Assembly: GCA_021307315.1 (NCBI GenBank)
Contig: JAJSPD010000074.1
Span: 62,001 to 126,000, forward strand
DNA: 64,000 nucleotides
Reading direction: 5' to 3'
Source of the DNA: Bisporella sp. PMI_857
Lineage: Eukaryota; Ascomycota; Leotiomycetes; Helotiales; Helotiaceae
The notes beneath the pieces were generated by a model, which saw only the letters and a program-made list of their open reading frames with translations, did not search any database and had not been told where the DNA came from. Made by a program: the position numbers and the translations under genes. Numbering within the stretch: the first letter of the stretch is position 1; every line of letters begins with the position of its first letter. This document shows positions 10,912 through 23,700 of this stretch, in pieces.

Positions 10912-13900
10912 ATGGCGCGTCCTTACAGGGAAACATTCGAGAAGGATGCCCAGTCACCGATGTGAGTACTCCTTTTAAGCTCGATTCAAAGCTTCACCTC
11001 TAACCAAGCATAGGACGCCAATGTCTTCAGGCGTGCCCAATACACCCATATCCTACAAGACGAATGTAAATAGACAAAAGACGACAAAATGGGCAAATGC
11101 AAAACCGGCAAGTTATGATGACTGGGATGATGACGATGATTATGGCGACGAACAACCTCCACCACCACCAGCAGCGAGCAAGCCAACTGGCTTGAGACAG
11201 CAAGGTCAAGCAGCTCACCTTGACCCAAACGATGAGGCTCCAGCTGCCGTAAATAAGAGAAACTATGGTGATCTACCGGGTGTGCCAGGTAGGAGCGGAT
11301 CGTCTCACGCACGAACAAATTCCTTCGATGCAGATGACGAGAAGAGGAATTTCTCTAGCGCAACTGTGCGCCAGCAATCGCCACCGCCCGCTGCTTCCCC
11401 AGGCCCCGCGACACGCTTCTCCCAGATAACAGGTGTTCCGAGTTCGCGGGGCGCGAGTGGCCCTCCGGCCCTCTCTGTTTCAACGCAGGTAACATCTTCA
11501 GCTGGCGCCACTGGTCTCCGAAAGCCCAGCGTTCCAGCTGCACCAGTATCTGTCTCCTCACATCCAGATCCAGCTCAGCCGAGGCGACTAGATAATAGTA
11601 GTGAAGCGAGCTCCGTTGTTTCTCCGGTATCTTTATCGGATGCGAGAACACCTTCTATAGACTACCAGACTCGAAGAGATTACTCCCCTACAGCACTACC
11701 TCAACCTTTGCGGGCCGGGTCTGCTGGTCCTCAAAGCGCAATAGAGCCACAAGCTTCAAAATTCCCTGCTCGAAAGAGCAGCTTGAGCCAGTCGGTAGGG
11801 CCTAATGTTGAGGATTTCAGTCGACCGTCTCAAGAAGCAGCTCAACCAACTAAGCCCTGGGTTGGTGCGCGTACAGGCTCACCGGGTGTCGCACCACCTT
11901 CTCCAGCATCCCAAGCGAAAGCCCTTCCATTTATTCGCCCTGCAGATATCTATAAGCGGCGAATGGAGGAGGAAAAGGAACGACAGTCTATGGAATCAAG
12001 TCGACCAAGCATGGATTCAATCGAGGGCACAAATAAAAGCGAGAGATCGGATACCATTTCGAACAAGCCATTTAGCCAGGAAAGGCCAGGCTCGGACGGT
12101 GGAGGAGCTGGTCCTAGACAACGAACAAGTATTGACACGGATGATTCTTCTGATGGGAGTCGTTTACGACCTGTGCTTGAACCAGTAAAGGAAAGAAAAA
12201 GTGAATACGGCTTTGAAGGATTCAATGTTAATGACCCCGACATATTAGAGACGGAGAAAAACACCTTGGACCAAAGTGTTTTGACGCAAAACAGACAAGA
12301 GGCTGAGGAAGTAAGAAGTCAGTCCACAAGTCCCAAACTCCCAGACTTGAATCGGATCTCAGGTTTTGGAATGGATATCTTCACGAAGCCCAAAACCGAA
12401 CCCCCAGTCTCCCCTATCCCAGAGGGCACGAAGAGAGAATTAAAGCCGACTCAAGATCAGGTATCAATGCCTGAGGCTACTCAGAAGTCAAAAGATCCCA
12501 CTAATTCTTCCAACGATATCGAGACGCAAGATCTCTCTGCAACCGTTCCATTGTCCAAACCTCTTTCTCAGAGTGGTGTTAGCATCTCAGGCCCTAGAGG
12601 CAACCCCACCAGAACAACCCAAGTCACTGAACCTACCGCTATTCCAGGGCAAGGAGGCTCTAACTTGGAGTCTACTCCAAGCACAGACACAAACGATCTT
12701 GAAGAACTGAAACCTCCACGTCCAATCGCAGAGCGTGAACAAAGCTTTCGGCCTGAACTTCCTGGTGGATGGACATCGTATGCAACAACAGCTCGAAGCG
12801 AGACTCCTCAGGAAGATCCTTCCGATATTAGTCATGTCTCTGGTGTACAAATCCCAACAAGAGAAATATCGCCGTCACGAAGAAATGTTGGTAAGGAGGA
12901 TACTGAGTCTACGCCTTTTGTGAAGACGAACCAAGCATCAGAACGGGGACTGGGAGCTGCAATCAATGATAACGCAAGCATTCATAGCAAGTCAGTGGAA
13001 TCTATTGAAGGAAGCCGTATACCTAGTACTTTGCGTGCCACCAGCCCAGGACACGAAGACCTGAAACTCACTCCCGTGCTTTTAACACCTGATCCAGCGA
13101 TGGCTCCAGGTGGAAGTCTTTACTCGACTACTGCTTTAGATCCCCGGCTTTTATCTGAATTGGAACGTGTATCTCCAGAAACTCAACTACGGCCAGATAC
13201 CGTCGAGCGGACCACGTCTTCCTCCCCAAAAGAAGCCCCGACCCCTTTGCCTAAGGATACGCCTGTGATTGCAGACAAGGGCTCCGGATACTTTACGCAG
13301 CCTAGTGTCCCATTAAAGCCCGCATCGCCAAACCAGCATGAGCCGGGGCGTGGCTTGAAATCTACAACATCTCGGGGATTACCTACTTTAAGTACAAATA
13401 ATGGACAGCAGGATGAAGAAAGTGATAGGCTCCACAAAGAAATTGTGAAGAGCCTAAGCCCTAAGCCATCCGAAACAGTACAGCATGATAATTCAACACC
13501 TACTGTATCTTCAGATGAGAAGTCATCTACAGATCCAGCACGAATCAGCTCTTATTTGCCGAGTGAGTATGATCATTACTGGGAATCGACCGCTGAGGAT
13601 GACTCGCCGTTGCCTCCTGTGACAGCTTCTACGAAGGTCCCAGAATCACAATCCTCCTCACTTCCCACAAACGAATCCGTCATCGGCCATGATCCAGATT
13701 ATATTGATCCGACCTTATCTCCACAGCCTCTGAGCCCACGCAAATCGGATCAGACAATAAGTGCTTCTAGGCCATCTGGCGGACCTCATCGATTCTCTTG
13801 GGAAGCAAGTTTGGAAGATGTTTCAAATCTTTCTAAACAAAATACTCCTTCTATTGACAACCTAGCGCAACCCAAATCCAGTCTCGGACCTGACCTAGTT

Positions 13901-14785
13901 CATCCGTCATCGCTAACGGATTCCGGTGGGGTAGCACCACAGAGCCACCAGCTACCTGACAATCAACAATTTTCGAGCGAGACTGCTTCAGGCCACATAC
14001 CCGGGGCGGTCGAAGCTATTAGTGGTGCAGCGCTGGGAGATGTTGGCGCCGCGACCGTAATTCATTCTAAGCGGACACCTTCCTTGGCCGAGGAAAAGGA
14101 TCCCCAGGTGTCGACATACGCCATCCCACCCACTCCGCCAGAGGATGAACATCCCTCCCGATCTCCACACTTGCATTTTCCTGTGACTAGTACCGATGTA
14201 CATGATCCTTCCATTCCACCTTTTGACTCCAATGTTTCTGCCCCGCCTAGCTCTATTTCTCCGGTTACTTCTTCAACTCAAGCTCAGATTCCATCTTTAG
14301 GGCCAATCCTTCCTTTCAAGGAGATCGCTGCAATGCATTCTCCTCAACAGCGGGTACAGAAGTATGATGAAACAAGACAACAATTTGCATCTATGGAATC
14401 TGGTCTTACTAATTGGATATTGAACTTACAATCTCAACACCCGGAATATTCGAACCTGAACGTCATTGCACCCGCAAGTTCAAGATTTGCAAAGCCTTTG
14501 TCTAGCGGCCAAGCACCTCCACTGCAGCAACCATACTATCAACAGTATCTCAATGCCAGCTCTCCGACGTTACCCGGAACCGCAGCGTCTCGTCCCGGGC
14601 CAAGCACACCAGTTGGACCGCAGCAAGGATTCTCTTCTGGAGGAACCACATCTCAGCAGGTACAGGCTAAGGGTAAAGAACTATTGCATACGGCTGGTGT
14701 ATTTGGTGGCAAGGTCGGAAAGGGTTTATTGGCCAAGGGCAAGAATAAGCTTCGCGGAGCCGGTGGTGGAGACAAGGTAGATTAA
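10912..14785 (+). CDS. Very long disordered protein with MARPYRETFEKDA N-terminus (may be the first half of a larger gene)
   Basis: A short first exon (10912-10961) encodes MARPYRETFEKDAQSP. It is joined by a 52-bp intron (GTGAGT donor, CATAG acceptor) to the main exon beginning MTPMSSGVPNTPISYKT. If it ends at 14785 the protein has 1273 residues. It is nearly all low-complexity, rich in Ser, Pro, Thr and Gln, hence probably disordered. Conserved-looking islands are the N-terminus, NRQKTTKWANAKPASYDDW with an acidic DDDDDYGDE run, RPADIYKRRMEEEKERQ, a folded-looking segment FKEIAAMHSPQQRVQKYDETRQQF near residue 1125, and a basic Gly/Lys-rich tail (FGGKVGKGLLAKGKNKLRG). I know similar unnamed proteins across filamentous ascomycetes but no experimentally defined role. 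The next reading frame lacks an early ATG and starts right after a good splice acceptor, so both may be one gene of about 2680 residues. Confidence 0.85.
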
Positions 14786-15038
14786 CATCTCCTTCAAGCC
14801 GGACCGCAATTGGGCGACATGGCGTTTTTATTTTTATTTTGAGCATTGCAATTCTTTAAGGCTGATGAACATAATGCCTGACGATTTTTGTTTTTACTTT
14901 CACATTCTCTTAGCATCCTCAATGTCCTCCTGCTTAGCAGGCCTTGTATGACTAGAGAGAATTGTATTCTTTTTTGCCTTTCGTCACTTCAAAACGAACT
15001 GCCATGATGTGTACTTGTTACTAAGAAGCTTTTTACAG

Positions 15039-18000
15039 GATCCCTCAAGTCCACCCACCAAAACAAAGCCTGATCGACGAACCTCATGGGGTCTGCCCCT
15101 TACCTTATCTCGGTCTACTGGCAAACAAGATGGGTCTTCCCGCACTTCCATGGAATCAACGCCCGTGCCGCTGCATAGTCGCCAACGCGCAGCTACACTG
15201 ACTCTAGACACGAGTCGTGGAGCCGGAAAGTCTCCAATGACAGGAGCCACTGATAACGATGACAACGATATTATGAGTGCTCCTGGTATTTTAGATGATC
15301 TGAGCAACATGAGTGGCGCTTTACCAGCTGTTGTGTCGCCTGTTAGTGAGGAAACTGCTCAAAACTCCTCCCAAGATCAGTCAAACGCACCACAAAATAT
15401 GATAAAGAGCCATTCTTCTGAGGACTCTTCTGGGGAGCCCAAAGTAGAAGCAAAACTTGGCGTCCCTGCACCGATTGGCAAGAGCCTGCCTTCGTGGGAT
15501 CCAATAAATGCAACGCCAATCGCTGAGGAAGAAGGATTCCATTTTGAACAGCGCACTCACGATAGTGAGCTACCACATGGTCCTCAACAAATAACCCAGC
15601 CTCATTCAAAGGCTCTTCACCTACCAAAAGAGACTTTCTTGAGCAAAGCACCGAACAGCCGTGGTTATAATTTCTACGACGCATCTGAAGAGTCGTCTGA
15701 TCTTAATGAATGGGTTGTTGTTCCGAAACAGGTGGATTCTAAGCAGGATAGATCTGGCTCGCCGCCCAGGATCCCAGAAATCGCAGTGATGCAAACATAT
15801 TTCGGTATGGAAGGCTCACATAACTCTAACCAAGCACCGAGCAAGGTTGCAGACGAGGCCCAACCAGCCTCATCACATAGAACTTCGGGTAATTTGGATG
15901 TCTCACATGATAAAATCCCCGAAGACAATAATTTGGATGTAGCGTCACGCCCACGTGCTGGGAGTATCCTAGACCGACCTCGTTATAGTTATGATGTTCC
16001 AAGAGCGGACCTAGTGCCTTCTTCCTCGTCCTGGAATCAGAACATGCAGACAGAGAAACATACGCCGTTCGTTAGTTCCGTACCCGCTATCCCCTCTCAA
16101 CAATCATTCATCAGTACACCTGAAGATACGTCCAAGCCAAGTGCTATATACAGCGCTAGACCGTCGTCACAGCAAGAGCCATTGGTTCAGCCTCGATACA
16201 GTTATGACGTGCCACGCGCTAGCCAGCCCTCAGCACTACCTAAAGTTAGAACCGTTCAGCCTGAGTACCGACCGTTTCCTGTGAATACATCTGTCCAATC
16301 CATGCAACCTCCACGGACGGATGAGGAGCCACAAAGCACCACATCGTTCAAAGGATTACCACCTATCCGACGTACTTCAACGTTCGGTAAAGGATTTGGC
16401 TCTCGACAAGCTAAAAGCCGATTTACCATTGATGATGCGGATCCCGTGCCAAATCTTCCATCACAATTAGCCGACTCAGGCCGGCGATCAGCAGAGATTG
16501 CTATCGCAGCCGGCGTCGCTACTATGGAAGGAATTGCTCATCGTGAAGCGCAGAGGCAATCACGGAGTGGCTCTCTCGCCCAAGAGGATCCGAGTAGTCC
16601 ATTCACAGCTCATGCTGGCTCATCAGATCACAGTCAGCATACCATAACTCGGCCTACTCAATCCCAACAATTGTACAACGCTCCGCGAGCAGCCGACTTT
16701 CCCCCGGAGAATGAAGAATACAGAAGTTCGCAAGATTCTTGGAGACCGAATATTGCCACACTCACGCGAACCTCATTCGAGCAGCAACAAAATCGCCAGA
16801 GTTTTGGACAGCGAGCTCCGTCGCATCAACAAAGCAGAAGCTTCGATCAACCTCCAAGCTCAGCGCAAAGATACCCCAGTCTCTTTCGCCCAGAGCAGCC
16901 AGCCTTTGAGGAACCAAAAGATGGCGACCTCCCTGCTCACTACTATCAGGCGCCGCTTGCCCGTGAGCAAGTTTTTCTGCCACGCCATCAAACAAATGAG
17001 TATCAGTTACCGGGTGTCGGTCCTCCAGCTGATGAACCACGACCCTCGTCAAGGCGTAATTCAGGCATTTTCAAGGAGATTGGTAATAAAATTAGAAGTG
17101 CATCTCGAGAAAGAGGAAATTCATTTACCCAAGACGGTGGCCAACAGTATTACAATAGGTATAATGCTGAAGCCAATGAGTATGCTGAGTCAAGTGTAGC
17201 CTCTGAAGATGGGCAAGAGAGGAACAAGCGACGCAATAGCCTCTTCGGTAAATTAACCCGTGCGTCAACAGGCCTTGATACACCTCAGAGTCGGGAAAGC
17301 ATGGTAGCTCACACTGCAGGATCACGAACTGGTCTTGCGCTTACCCCAGGACAGACTCCAGTTCAGTCTCCCGTATTAGGAAATGAGTCCAAAAGATCGT
17401 TCTTTGGAGACAAATTTGGGGATTCCAAGGGAAAATTAAGCAAGCCTTTAAGAGCCTCGGTGGATGGCAAGGCTGACGATTCCGAAAAGAAGAAGTCTGG
17501 GAAGCGGTTTTCGAACCTGAGCAATATGTTTGGTCGATCAAAGGATTCTCCGCGAACGTCTGTCTCCAGTCCACACCCTGAAGCCATGCGGGAGCTCTCA
17601 CATCAGGAGCGACAACCTTTTGAATCTCCCGCGCCAACTCAAGGATTATTTGCCAAGCCTCAGTCATCTCCACAGCAGAAGCAAAACAATAATAGTAGCC
17701 CGAAACAATCCAGCCAACAACGTGGGCTTCTCGCTAAATTGTCCGGTGCAGGAGAACCTACAAAAGATCGGCAGGAAAGCAAGACTAGAAAACTATCCGC
17801 TACTCCTGGTCTGTTAAGTGGCATCATGGGACGGCGATCACAACAGTCTGACAAACGTGATGATTCGTCGTCACAAGGAACACGATCACAAGGGAGCCAG
17901 CCTAAAGAATATCGTCCTAATCAGGTTCCACCTGCGCGGACCTACACCGATATTGCTGAAAATGCCACCCCAATAACCAAGCAAGCTCCTAATGCTCCGT

Positions 18001-19280
18001 GGCATGAAGAAAATAGAGACATGTTGTCTGGACAAGGACGTGACCGCAACCGAGAGCGTGGGCGGCAAACAAGCAGGGAGCCTCACATTGTTCCAGAGCC
18101 GCGTTATGACACTGTCCCTATTCCTGGTGGTTACAATCTTGTTCGAGGGGAGGGTGCAGCCGCCGTACCAACAGCATACGATCCGAAAGGCTACAACCAA
18201 GTTCATACCACCAATGTTCCCTATACACAGCACGGTGCACCGACCCACCAGAAAACTGCACGTGTACCTGGACGGGCTCATGTAGAGCAACAGCTACCGC
18301 CCGTGCAAACCTCGGCTAGTTATGTACCGGCCCAGTCCAGACCTCTCCAGAGCGATGCTCCCTCCAGTGCAAGTAATAATCACTCCTCGCGACGGCTCAG
18401 TCGTGAAGATATGCTCGCTCGCTCGCCTGCTCGTGAGCCAAACGGTCAACAGCGCCCATACCAGCTTTCCCTACCAGAAGACGAAGAAGACCGACAACCC
18501 TTGTCTCTTAGCATGAACATACCCATAATATCTCCTCCAAGAGGCAGCCATTCACCAAGTTCTATCCAAGTAACACCTAATAAGACCCCTGAGAATAATT
18601 CAATTCAACGTCTCGCGCAGCCCATCCTGCGCCATCCAGAAAGCCCTGCCGGCTATCCCCTTCCGGACGACACCGTCTTCTCACCAATTAACCCCTCCGC
18701 AAGCCATCTTCCACCACCTCCGCCTCCAAAATGGCCTGAGCACCTTGATAACCAGGACCATCACCACCTACACCTGAGCATAGATCGGTCAGACACGCGG
18801 CGTACGGCCGTCAGTGGGATCTCCCAAGTCTCTGGGATAAGCGGGCAACCAAGTATGTTAGTTCCCCAAGCCTCTGGCAACAAAATCCATGACCGCAGCG
18901 GTATTTCGCCTAGCCCTACACCTCCGAGCCCAGGGATCACGCCACCTCCTCAGCAACGAAGCGGCAGTCCTCAGCGTGACGTGCGACGGCAACCTAATAT
19001 CCAGACTACGACACTGATCCGCAATCACTCACCTGATTTATATAATGCCTCTCCACGCCTACCAAAGTTACATGGTAATCCTGCCCCAGGACCACATAGT
19101 AGCAAGGAAAACCAGAGAGCGGCAGCGATATCCAGCGCGCAAGAGGAGAAAATTGTGGCTGATGATGGACATTTGGGACTGGATGATAACGACAATGAAC
19201 CGGCCACAATGTCGGCAACTAGTTATCCTGGCCAGGAATGGAATCCTTATGCCGGTGTCTACATGGAGGAATATGATTAA
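15039..19280 (+). CDS. Very long disordered protein, probable C-terminal half of the preceding gene
   Basis: An uninterrupted frame of 1413 codons begins just after a strong acceptor (TACTAAG branch-like box, then TTTTTACAG ending at 15038). No in-frame ATG precedes 15150. Joining from a GTAGAT donor at 14777 keeps phase and links GGGDK to DPSSPPTKTKPDRRTSWG. An alternative is a separate gene whose 8-codon first exon is 14922-14945 with a 93-bp intron. The sequence is Ser/Gln/Pro/Arg-rich with three copies of a short RPRYSYDVPRA-type motif near 15980-16010 and 16190-16220. Islands include IRRTSTFGKGFGSRQAKSRF, SGIFKEIGNKIRSASRERG, KKKSGKRFSNLSNMFGRSKD and an extreme C-terminus PGQEWNPYAGVYMEEYD. 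The basic Phe-containing islands may be membrane- or partner-binding motifs. No enzyme domain is seen. Function unknown. Confidence 0.85.
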   Translation, partial: DPSSPPTKTKPDRRTSWGLPLTLSRSTGKQDGSSRTSMESTPVPLHSRQRAATLTLDTSRGAGKSPMTGATDNDDNDIMSAPGILDDLSNMSGALPAVVSPVSEETAQNSSQDQSNAPQNMIKSHSSEDSSGEPKVEAKLGVPAPIGKSLPSWDPINATPIAEEEGFHFEQRTHDSELPHGPQQITQPHSKALHLPKETFLSKAPNSRGYNFYDASEESSDLNEWVVVPKQVDSKQDRSGSPPRIPEIAVMQTYFGMEGSHNSNQAPSKVADEAQPASSHRTSGNLDVSHDKIPEDNNLDVASRPRAGSILDRPRYSYDVPRADLVPSSSSWNQNMQTEKHTPFVSSVPAIPSQQSFISTPEDTSKPSAIYSARPSSQQEPLVQPRYSYDVPRASQPSALPKVRTVQPEYRPFPVNTSVQSMQPPRTDEEPQSTTSFKGLPPIRRTSTFGKGFGSRQAKSRFTIDDADPVPNLPSQLADSGRRSAEIAIAAGVATMEGIAHREAQRQSRSGSLAQEDPSSPFTAHAGSSDHSQHTITRPTQSQQLYNAPRAADFPPENEEYRSSQDSWRPNIATLTRTSFEQQQNRQSFGQRAPSHQQSRSFDQPPSSAQRYPSLFRPEQPAFEEPKDGDLPAHYYQAPLAREQVFLPRHQTNEYQLPGVGPPADEPRPSSRRNSGIFKEIGNKIRSASRERGNSFTQDGGQQYYNRYNAEANEYAESSVASEDGQERNKRRNSLFGKLTRASTGLDTPQSRESMVAHTAGSRTGLALTPGQTPVQSPVLGNESKRSFFGDKFGDSKGKLSKPLRASVDGKADDSEKKKSGKRFSNLSNMFGRSKDSPRTSVSSPHPEAMRELSHQERQPFESPAPTQGLFAKPQSSPQQKQNNNSSPKQSSQQRGLLAKLSGAGEPTKDRQESKTRKLSATPGLLSGIMGRRSQQSDKRDDSSSQGTRSQGSQPKEYRPNQVPPARTYTDIAENATPITKQAPNAPWHEENRDMLSGQGRDRNRERGRQTSREPHIVPEPRYDTVPIPGGYNLVRGEGAAAVPTAYDPKGYNQVHTTNVPYTQHGAPTHQKTARVPGRAHVEQQLPPVQTSASYVPAQSRPLQSDAPSSASNNHSSRRLSREDMLARSPAREPNGQQRPYQLSLPEDEEDRQPLSLSMNIPIISPPRGSHSPSSIQVTPNKTPENNSIQRLAQPILRHPESPAGYPLPDDTVFSPINPSASHLPPPPPPKWPEHLDNQDHHHLHLSIDRSDTRRTAVSGISQVSGISGQPSMLVPQASGNKIHDRSGISPSPTPPSPGITPPPQQRSGSPQRDVRRQPNIQTTTLIRNHSPDLYNASPRLPKLHGNPAPGPHSSKENQRAAAISSAQEEKIVADDGHLGLDDNDNEPATMSATSYPGQEWNPYAGVYMEEYD

Positions 19281-19648
19281 TTTCTCTCAGTCGCAGAGAA
19301 ATAATGAAGAAGTGAGGAGATTATAATTGTATATGCTTAATATGGTCGGCTCATGAGATGTAAGAGCATGTGCTTGTAATTTCTGCTGTGATAGATTCAT
19401 TTACCTAGTTTATCACTCAATAATACCCAATATGTTTTTGTTCTATACAGCGCGTCTGTTTTCTGTGAACACTTAAGTGTGATTCGATGAAGATCGAGCC
19501 GTAATTCGACTTTGAAGCAAATGTCTTTTGTCCTTAGTCAGCATCTTGAATGCACTATAGCGAATACATTGAGAAAGATTTGATGGAAATTCAAATATTC
19601 TTCAATGCATGTCGGAATCTGTGTCGATAATGATGCCTGTTGAGTTTG
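19281..19648. other. Short intergenic region between convergent genes
   Basis: This 368-bp AT-rich stretch holds the 3' ends of the long plus-strand gene and of the minus-strand phosphopantetheinyl transferase. No gene or repeat is seen. Confidence 0.5.
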
Positions 19649-20756
19649 TCATCCAGAAATTGGACCTCCGAAAGCTAGAATATCTGCTTCGAGATTCAAT
19701 TCTGTCCATTTTCCTAGCTTCAAATCTGATCCGCCAATTCCTTCATTTACCCTTACTGCACCACCAACCATGTAGTTCTCACCCAGTGCTGAGAGCTCCA
19801 TTCTGACGTTTAGCACTAGATTCCCCTTGAACCTAATGTTAAAGCTTGCACAGATATCCCCTTCCTCCAACGAGTCGTCACTCGGCCGGATTCTCGGTGC
19901 AGATGGTGCCTTGAAACCGAATATTTCCAGCTCCTTTAGCCAGGGTGCCAACAATGCTTCGCCTGTCATCTTGACATATGCTTCTCTCAGGCACCACATG
20001 GCGTAAAAGCCTCTTAGCTTTGCATCAATAACCAAATTGCTGTCCACCACGACTTTTTTGTCACCTAGCTCAACCTGAAGCTCTTGATCCCGCCATTGGC
20101 ATTTAGACAGAGGTTCCATTTTGCTCTCCTCCAAACCTTCAAGAGCGCCAGCGCGAAGACTAAAATTTGCAACACTCCCGACTTTCATCGATTGGACTTC
20201 ACTATTCGCAAATACGTCGGCGTGTATGTCAACCCAAGCAAAGAATCCCTCTTTGCCTATGTAGCTATAATCATGACTTTCCCTTTCATTCACGCAAACG
20301 ACATCCGTGCCAACGTTCACTCCTTTTCTTCCCACAACCGCGATCAGGCTCACAATCCCTGCTTGATGACTAACATTGAATTCTATGTGGTTATCCTCAG
20401 ATGAATCACCAGCCGGAGCAAAATAAGGTTTGCCATTTTTGTCCCTTGTTACCTTCGATTCTGCCCACGGGACACCGCAATACTTAGTGATGACCAAATG
20501 CTTCAGTAGATGCGAAGCAAGCGCCATCTTGGCGTCCTTGACATGATAATACTTCAGCACCGATGTCTGTTCACTGAGCGTGAGATATGACAGTTCTTTT
20601 GATGCCTGTATGCTATTTTAGACTGTGTGGTGAAGGGACAGCTTGTGTGCTTACCACAGCCTTGAGCTGTGCCACTTCTTCCTTGGGACTCCCTTTTGGA
20701 ACGGGCCAGAGAAACCGTGTGTCCAAGATCCATTGTACTAACTTTGGGCTAGCCAT
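19649..20756 (-). CDS. npgA: 4'-phosphopantetheinyl transferase, Sfp/NpgA type
   Basis: Two exons (20756-20655 and 20605-19649) with a 49-bp intron give 352 residues, the usual length of fungal NpgA/CfwA. The enzyme moves the 4'-phosphopantetheine arm of coenzyme A onto a Ser of carrier domains, activating polyketide and non-ribosomal peptide synthases and the lysine-pathway reductase. Visible signatures are IDTR-like WILDTRFLWP at the N-terminus, KYYHVKDAKMALASHLLK, FNVSHQAG, the metal-binding VGTDVVCVNERES, and WCLREAYVKMTGEALLAPWLKELE, the family's W-x3-(K/R)EA-x3-K motif. The C-terminal ALGENYMVGGAVR also matches. The start at 20756 (MASPKLVQW) fits family N-termini; an upstream Met in frame would add about 20 residues. 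Many fungi have this gene once, so it likely serves all secondary-metabolite synthases of the genome. Confidence 0.95.
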
Positions 20757-23700
20757 ATTTGCGATAGCAGGTTCATCCGCAGCCTGTAATGAGGTGTGAA
20801 GAAGAAGTCGACTCATGGCGTCGACGTTGGCGTAAGCCCGACTCGGGTTATACAGCGGACCGGCCCGGCACTCAGACCATGTAATAACACGTGATATATG
20901 CCAAGATAATTTGATGAGCTTCAAATTATGGTCTACCTCAACCTCTCTCATACATCTTAATACCGACAGCAAAACGCAGATATAGTATGTCTTCTCATCA
21001 TCATTCTATTAGAAAAGCTGTGTGTCTTTCTATCGTAGTGCAAATTCAGATGAGGTAACTCAGACAAGATGTTACATCATCCTTCCATAAATCACACTGT
21101 TCAGAACGATGAACATTGAGTTGAAGCATACACAAGGGCAATTTCGGCAGTTACTACCGAACCTCATAGCATTGGCATATGGCAGAATCTCAAATCCAGC
21201 TCTCTTTGTATAATTGTCACGACACAAATTCCGCACATATATCGGGATCAAAGCTGTCTGCCAATCAAGAAGGACCGCGATCGATGTGCCGATTACAAAC
21301 GATTCCAATCTCGAAATTCTAGTCTGCCAACCTTCGATCAACTGTGCCCAAGATCTCGCAGGTATAAAGACTACCAGGTTTATGCAAGAGAGTCCATTGA
21401 GCATTGCCTCCACCTTCACAACATCCTATCATACCCAAAGCGTCTCATTTGTTACACTTCCAATTCTAATGATATATATGGGACCGAAAAAGAGTAAGCA
21501 TATCTTCAGACAGAGGCATTCGGATATATACATAAGCATAAAGACGTAGTTACCGTCCATCTATGTAGACTTTTTGGGAAATGCGATGAGAAACCTATCC
21601 CTATTCGCAATTTGCTTACAAGCTACCGATTAAGAACAATGATAAGACGAACGCACTTACTCCTATCTGAAACAATATGAATAACCCTTCGACCTGGAAC
21701 TCTGAAAGATAATCTAGAGACCTAACTCCATGGATTAAAGTGTATGAGCAGGCGGGTGGAGTTGAATAACAATAACAAGTTACAACAATAAGTCGCGACT
21801 CACGATGTTGGTCTTCTGGCTGCTAGGGCTTTTGCTAATCCTGAAACAGATAAGACACGCAAATAATTCACAGTACAATATGCTTCATTGCCTCCAGAGC
21901 AGCGCGATATGCTTGGCCAAGTCGACTGAAAACTAGGTGGAAAACTTGTCTGGGTTATTCTACGGGAAAGAAATGGCTTCGCTGATCATCTCAGCCTTTC
22001 GGACCTGCTCTCGAGCTCATACTGGAATAATCCAGAACGTGATCTCTGGATTCAAGGGCACGGAAAGCGAAAATTTATTTCAGGCTGTAACAGAATGCTG
22101 CAGGAGGACAAGACCTGGTTGATATAAGCCAAAAGATCAAGGAGCATTAAGAATTTGGTGACTGGATGAAGCAGGCTTAAGAGCGTAAAACATAGTCAAC
22201 TTCCGTTCATGGTTCATGGCTGTATGGGAAGGAGCCTTCCAGTATTGGTTTTCTCTATCAACTGTATTTCGATTGGTTTTTTTCCCCTGCCAATCAACGT
22301 CGGCTTCCTCCAGCTTGTGCTTCCACTCCATATAATGCCTATGCACATTATTTTACTCTCTATGGACCACTCCACCCCACCCGCCAATTCTTCATATTAG
22401 ATAATCGCCGGCTTGCAAATGTTTAAACATTCGCCAATCAAGCTATGATATATTTTCTGAGGCTCGTAACATCTTGCAATTCCAAATATTCGGGTTAATG
22501 TTTCGCCAGAGTCTTTCCTAATCTAGAAATATTCATCTGATCCCCTTGGTCCATATCGTCTTGAGTGCCGCTCTAGTCTGGAGAATCGAGCCTTGGAAGA
22601 ACCTCCCACCGGGTTTCATCGGTCATCTCAGAAGCAGCGAGCGGAGTAAACTTAGTCAATATGCTTCTCTATTCATCAGCTTGGGATGATATACAGTTCT
22701 CATCGTACAGCCTTGGGCAATCTGCTCCAACACAACCTTGAGCTGAATTAGATGTCCGTCGCGCAACATTTCCTTTCAATGTCAGACCTGGTGCGCAAAA
22801 AGCCCCAATTCCTACAATTTACCCGTCCTCGCCGTGTTCATGCATCTAACCAGGATAAAGCCTTAGGTTTCAGCCCTATGAGATGCGTGCCTCGTCTATC
22901 CGTATGGATCGGGTCATGCTGACCATTACGGGTGGGGTTTCTATGCCACCATGCAGAAATGGCCAAACATGTTCCTGTAAAATTGAGTTTACATGACTAC
23001 GGCTTTGAGGCTTAGTGAGAACAGCACCCTCCATACCAGTACGAGCCCCTTGTCACTTCCATGACAGCATTATCATCTCGTATATGTGACAGCATAGCAG
23101 GCCAGGCAACTAATGGCCTGCTACATTCAGAATGTTGGACTGCTTTCCAACGCCTCCCCCCACGACTTTCCTATTTTGGAGTTCTTCGCGCGCTGACATG
23201 CATGGATCGGTGAGGATGTTCAAGCGGCCCGAGCTTCGATGGTGGAGGCCACTATAGATCTCTGCTCCACGTGGCTCCAGCTTCCAAGTATGCGAGCTAA
23301 TTGTGGCTTAGTCTTCTCTATAATGGTTGGTGATAATCACAGATAAGGCTGGCTTGCAGAACCCATACAATCTCAAGCTTATGACACTTTACAAACGGCA
23401 ATCTTCCCTCATGAATGCTGGGGAAAGCTAAACATGTTGTGTCAAGAACATGAAGACTAGGCATACATCAACTCATCATGTGTCATGACGATCATGTTTC
23501 CAGGGACTGGTTGAGGTCAGATGCTTCGTGTTGCAATCCTCTACATCATCCCGTATGTGGAGCAGCAATGCTCGTGACTATGTTCATGCACGTCTGAGAT
23601 CAAGGACGTGGGTATAACAAAAGTTTGCGAACTGAGGCAGTCTCAGGCTCCCATTGCAAAGTGATTGCAAAGGTAGCCGCTACCACTTCCAGGAGCAGTT

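Noticed and set aside
11027..11318. Minus-strand frames opposite the start of the long disordered gene
   Set aside because: They are mirror frames of a low-complexity plus-strand coding sequence (acidic and Pro runs read as Val/Ile/Trp) and have no domain.
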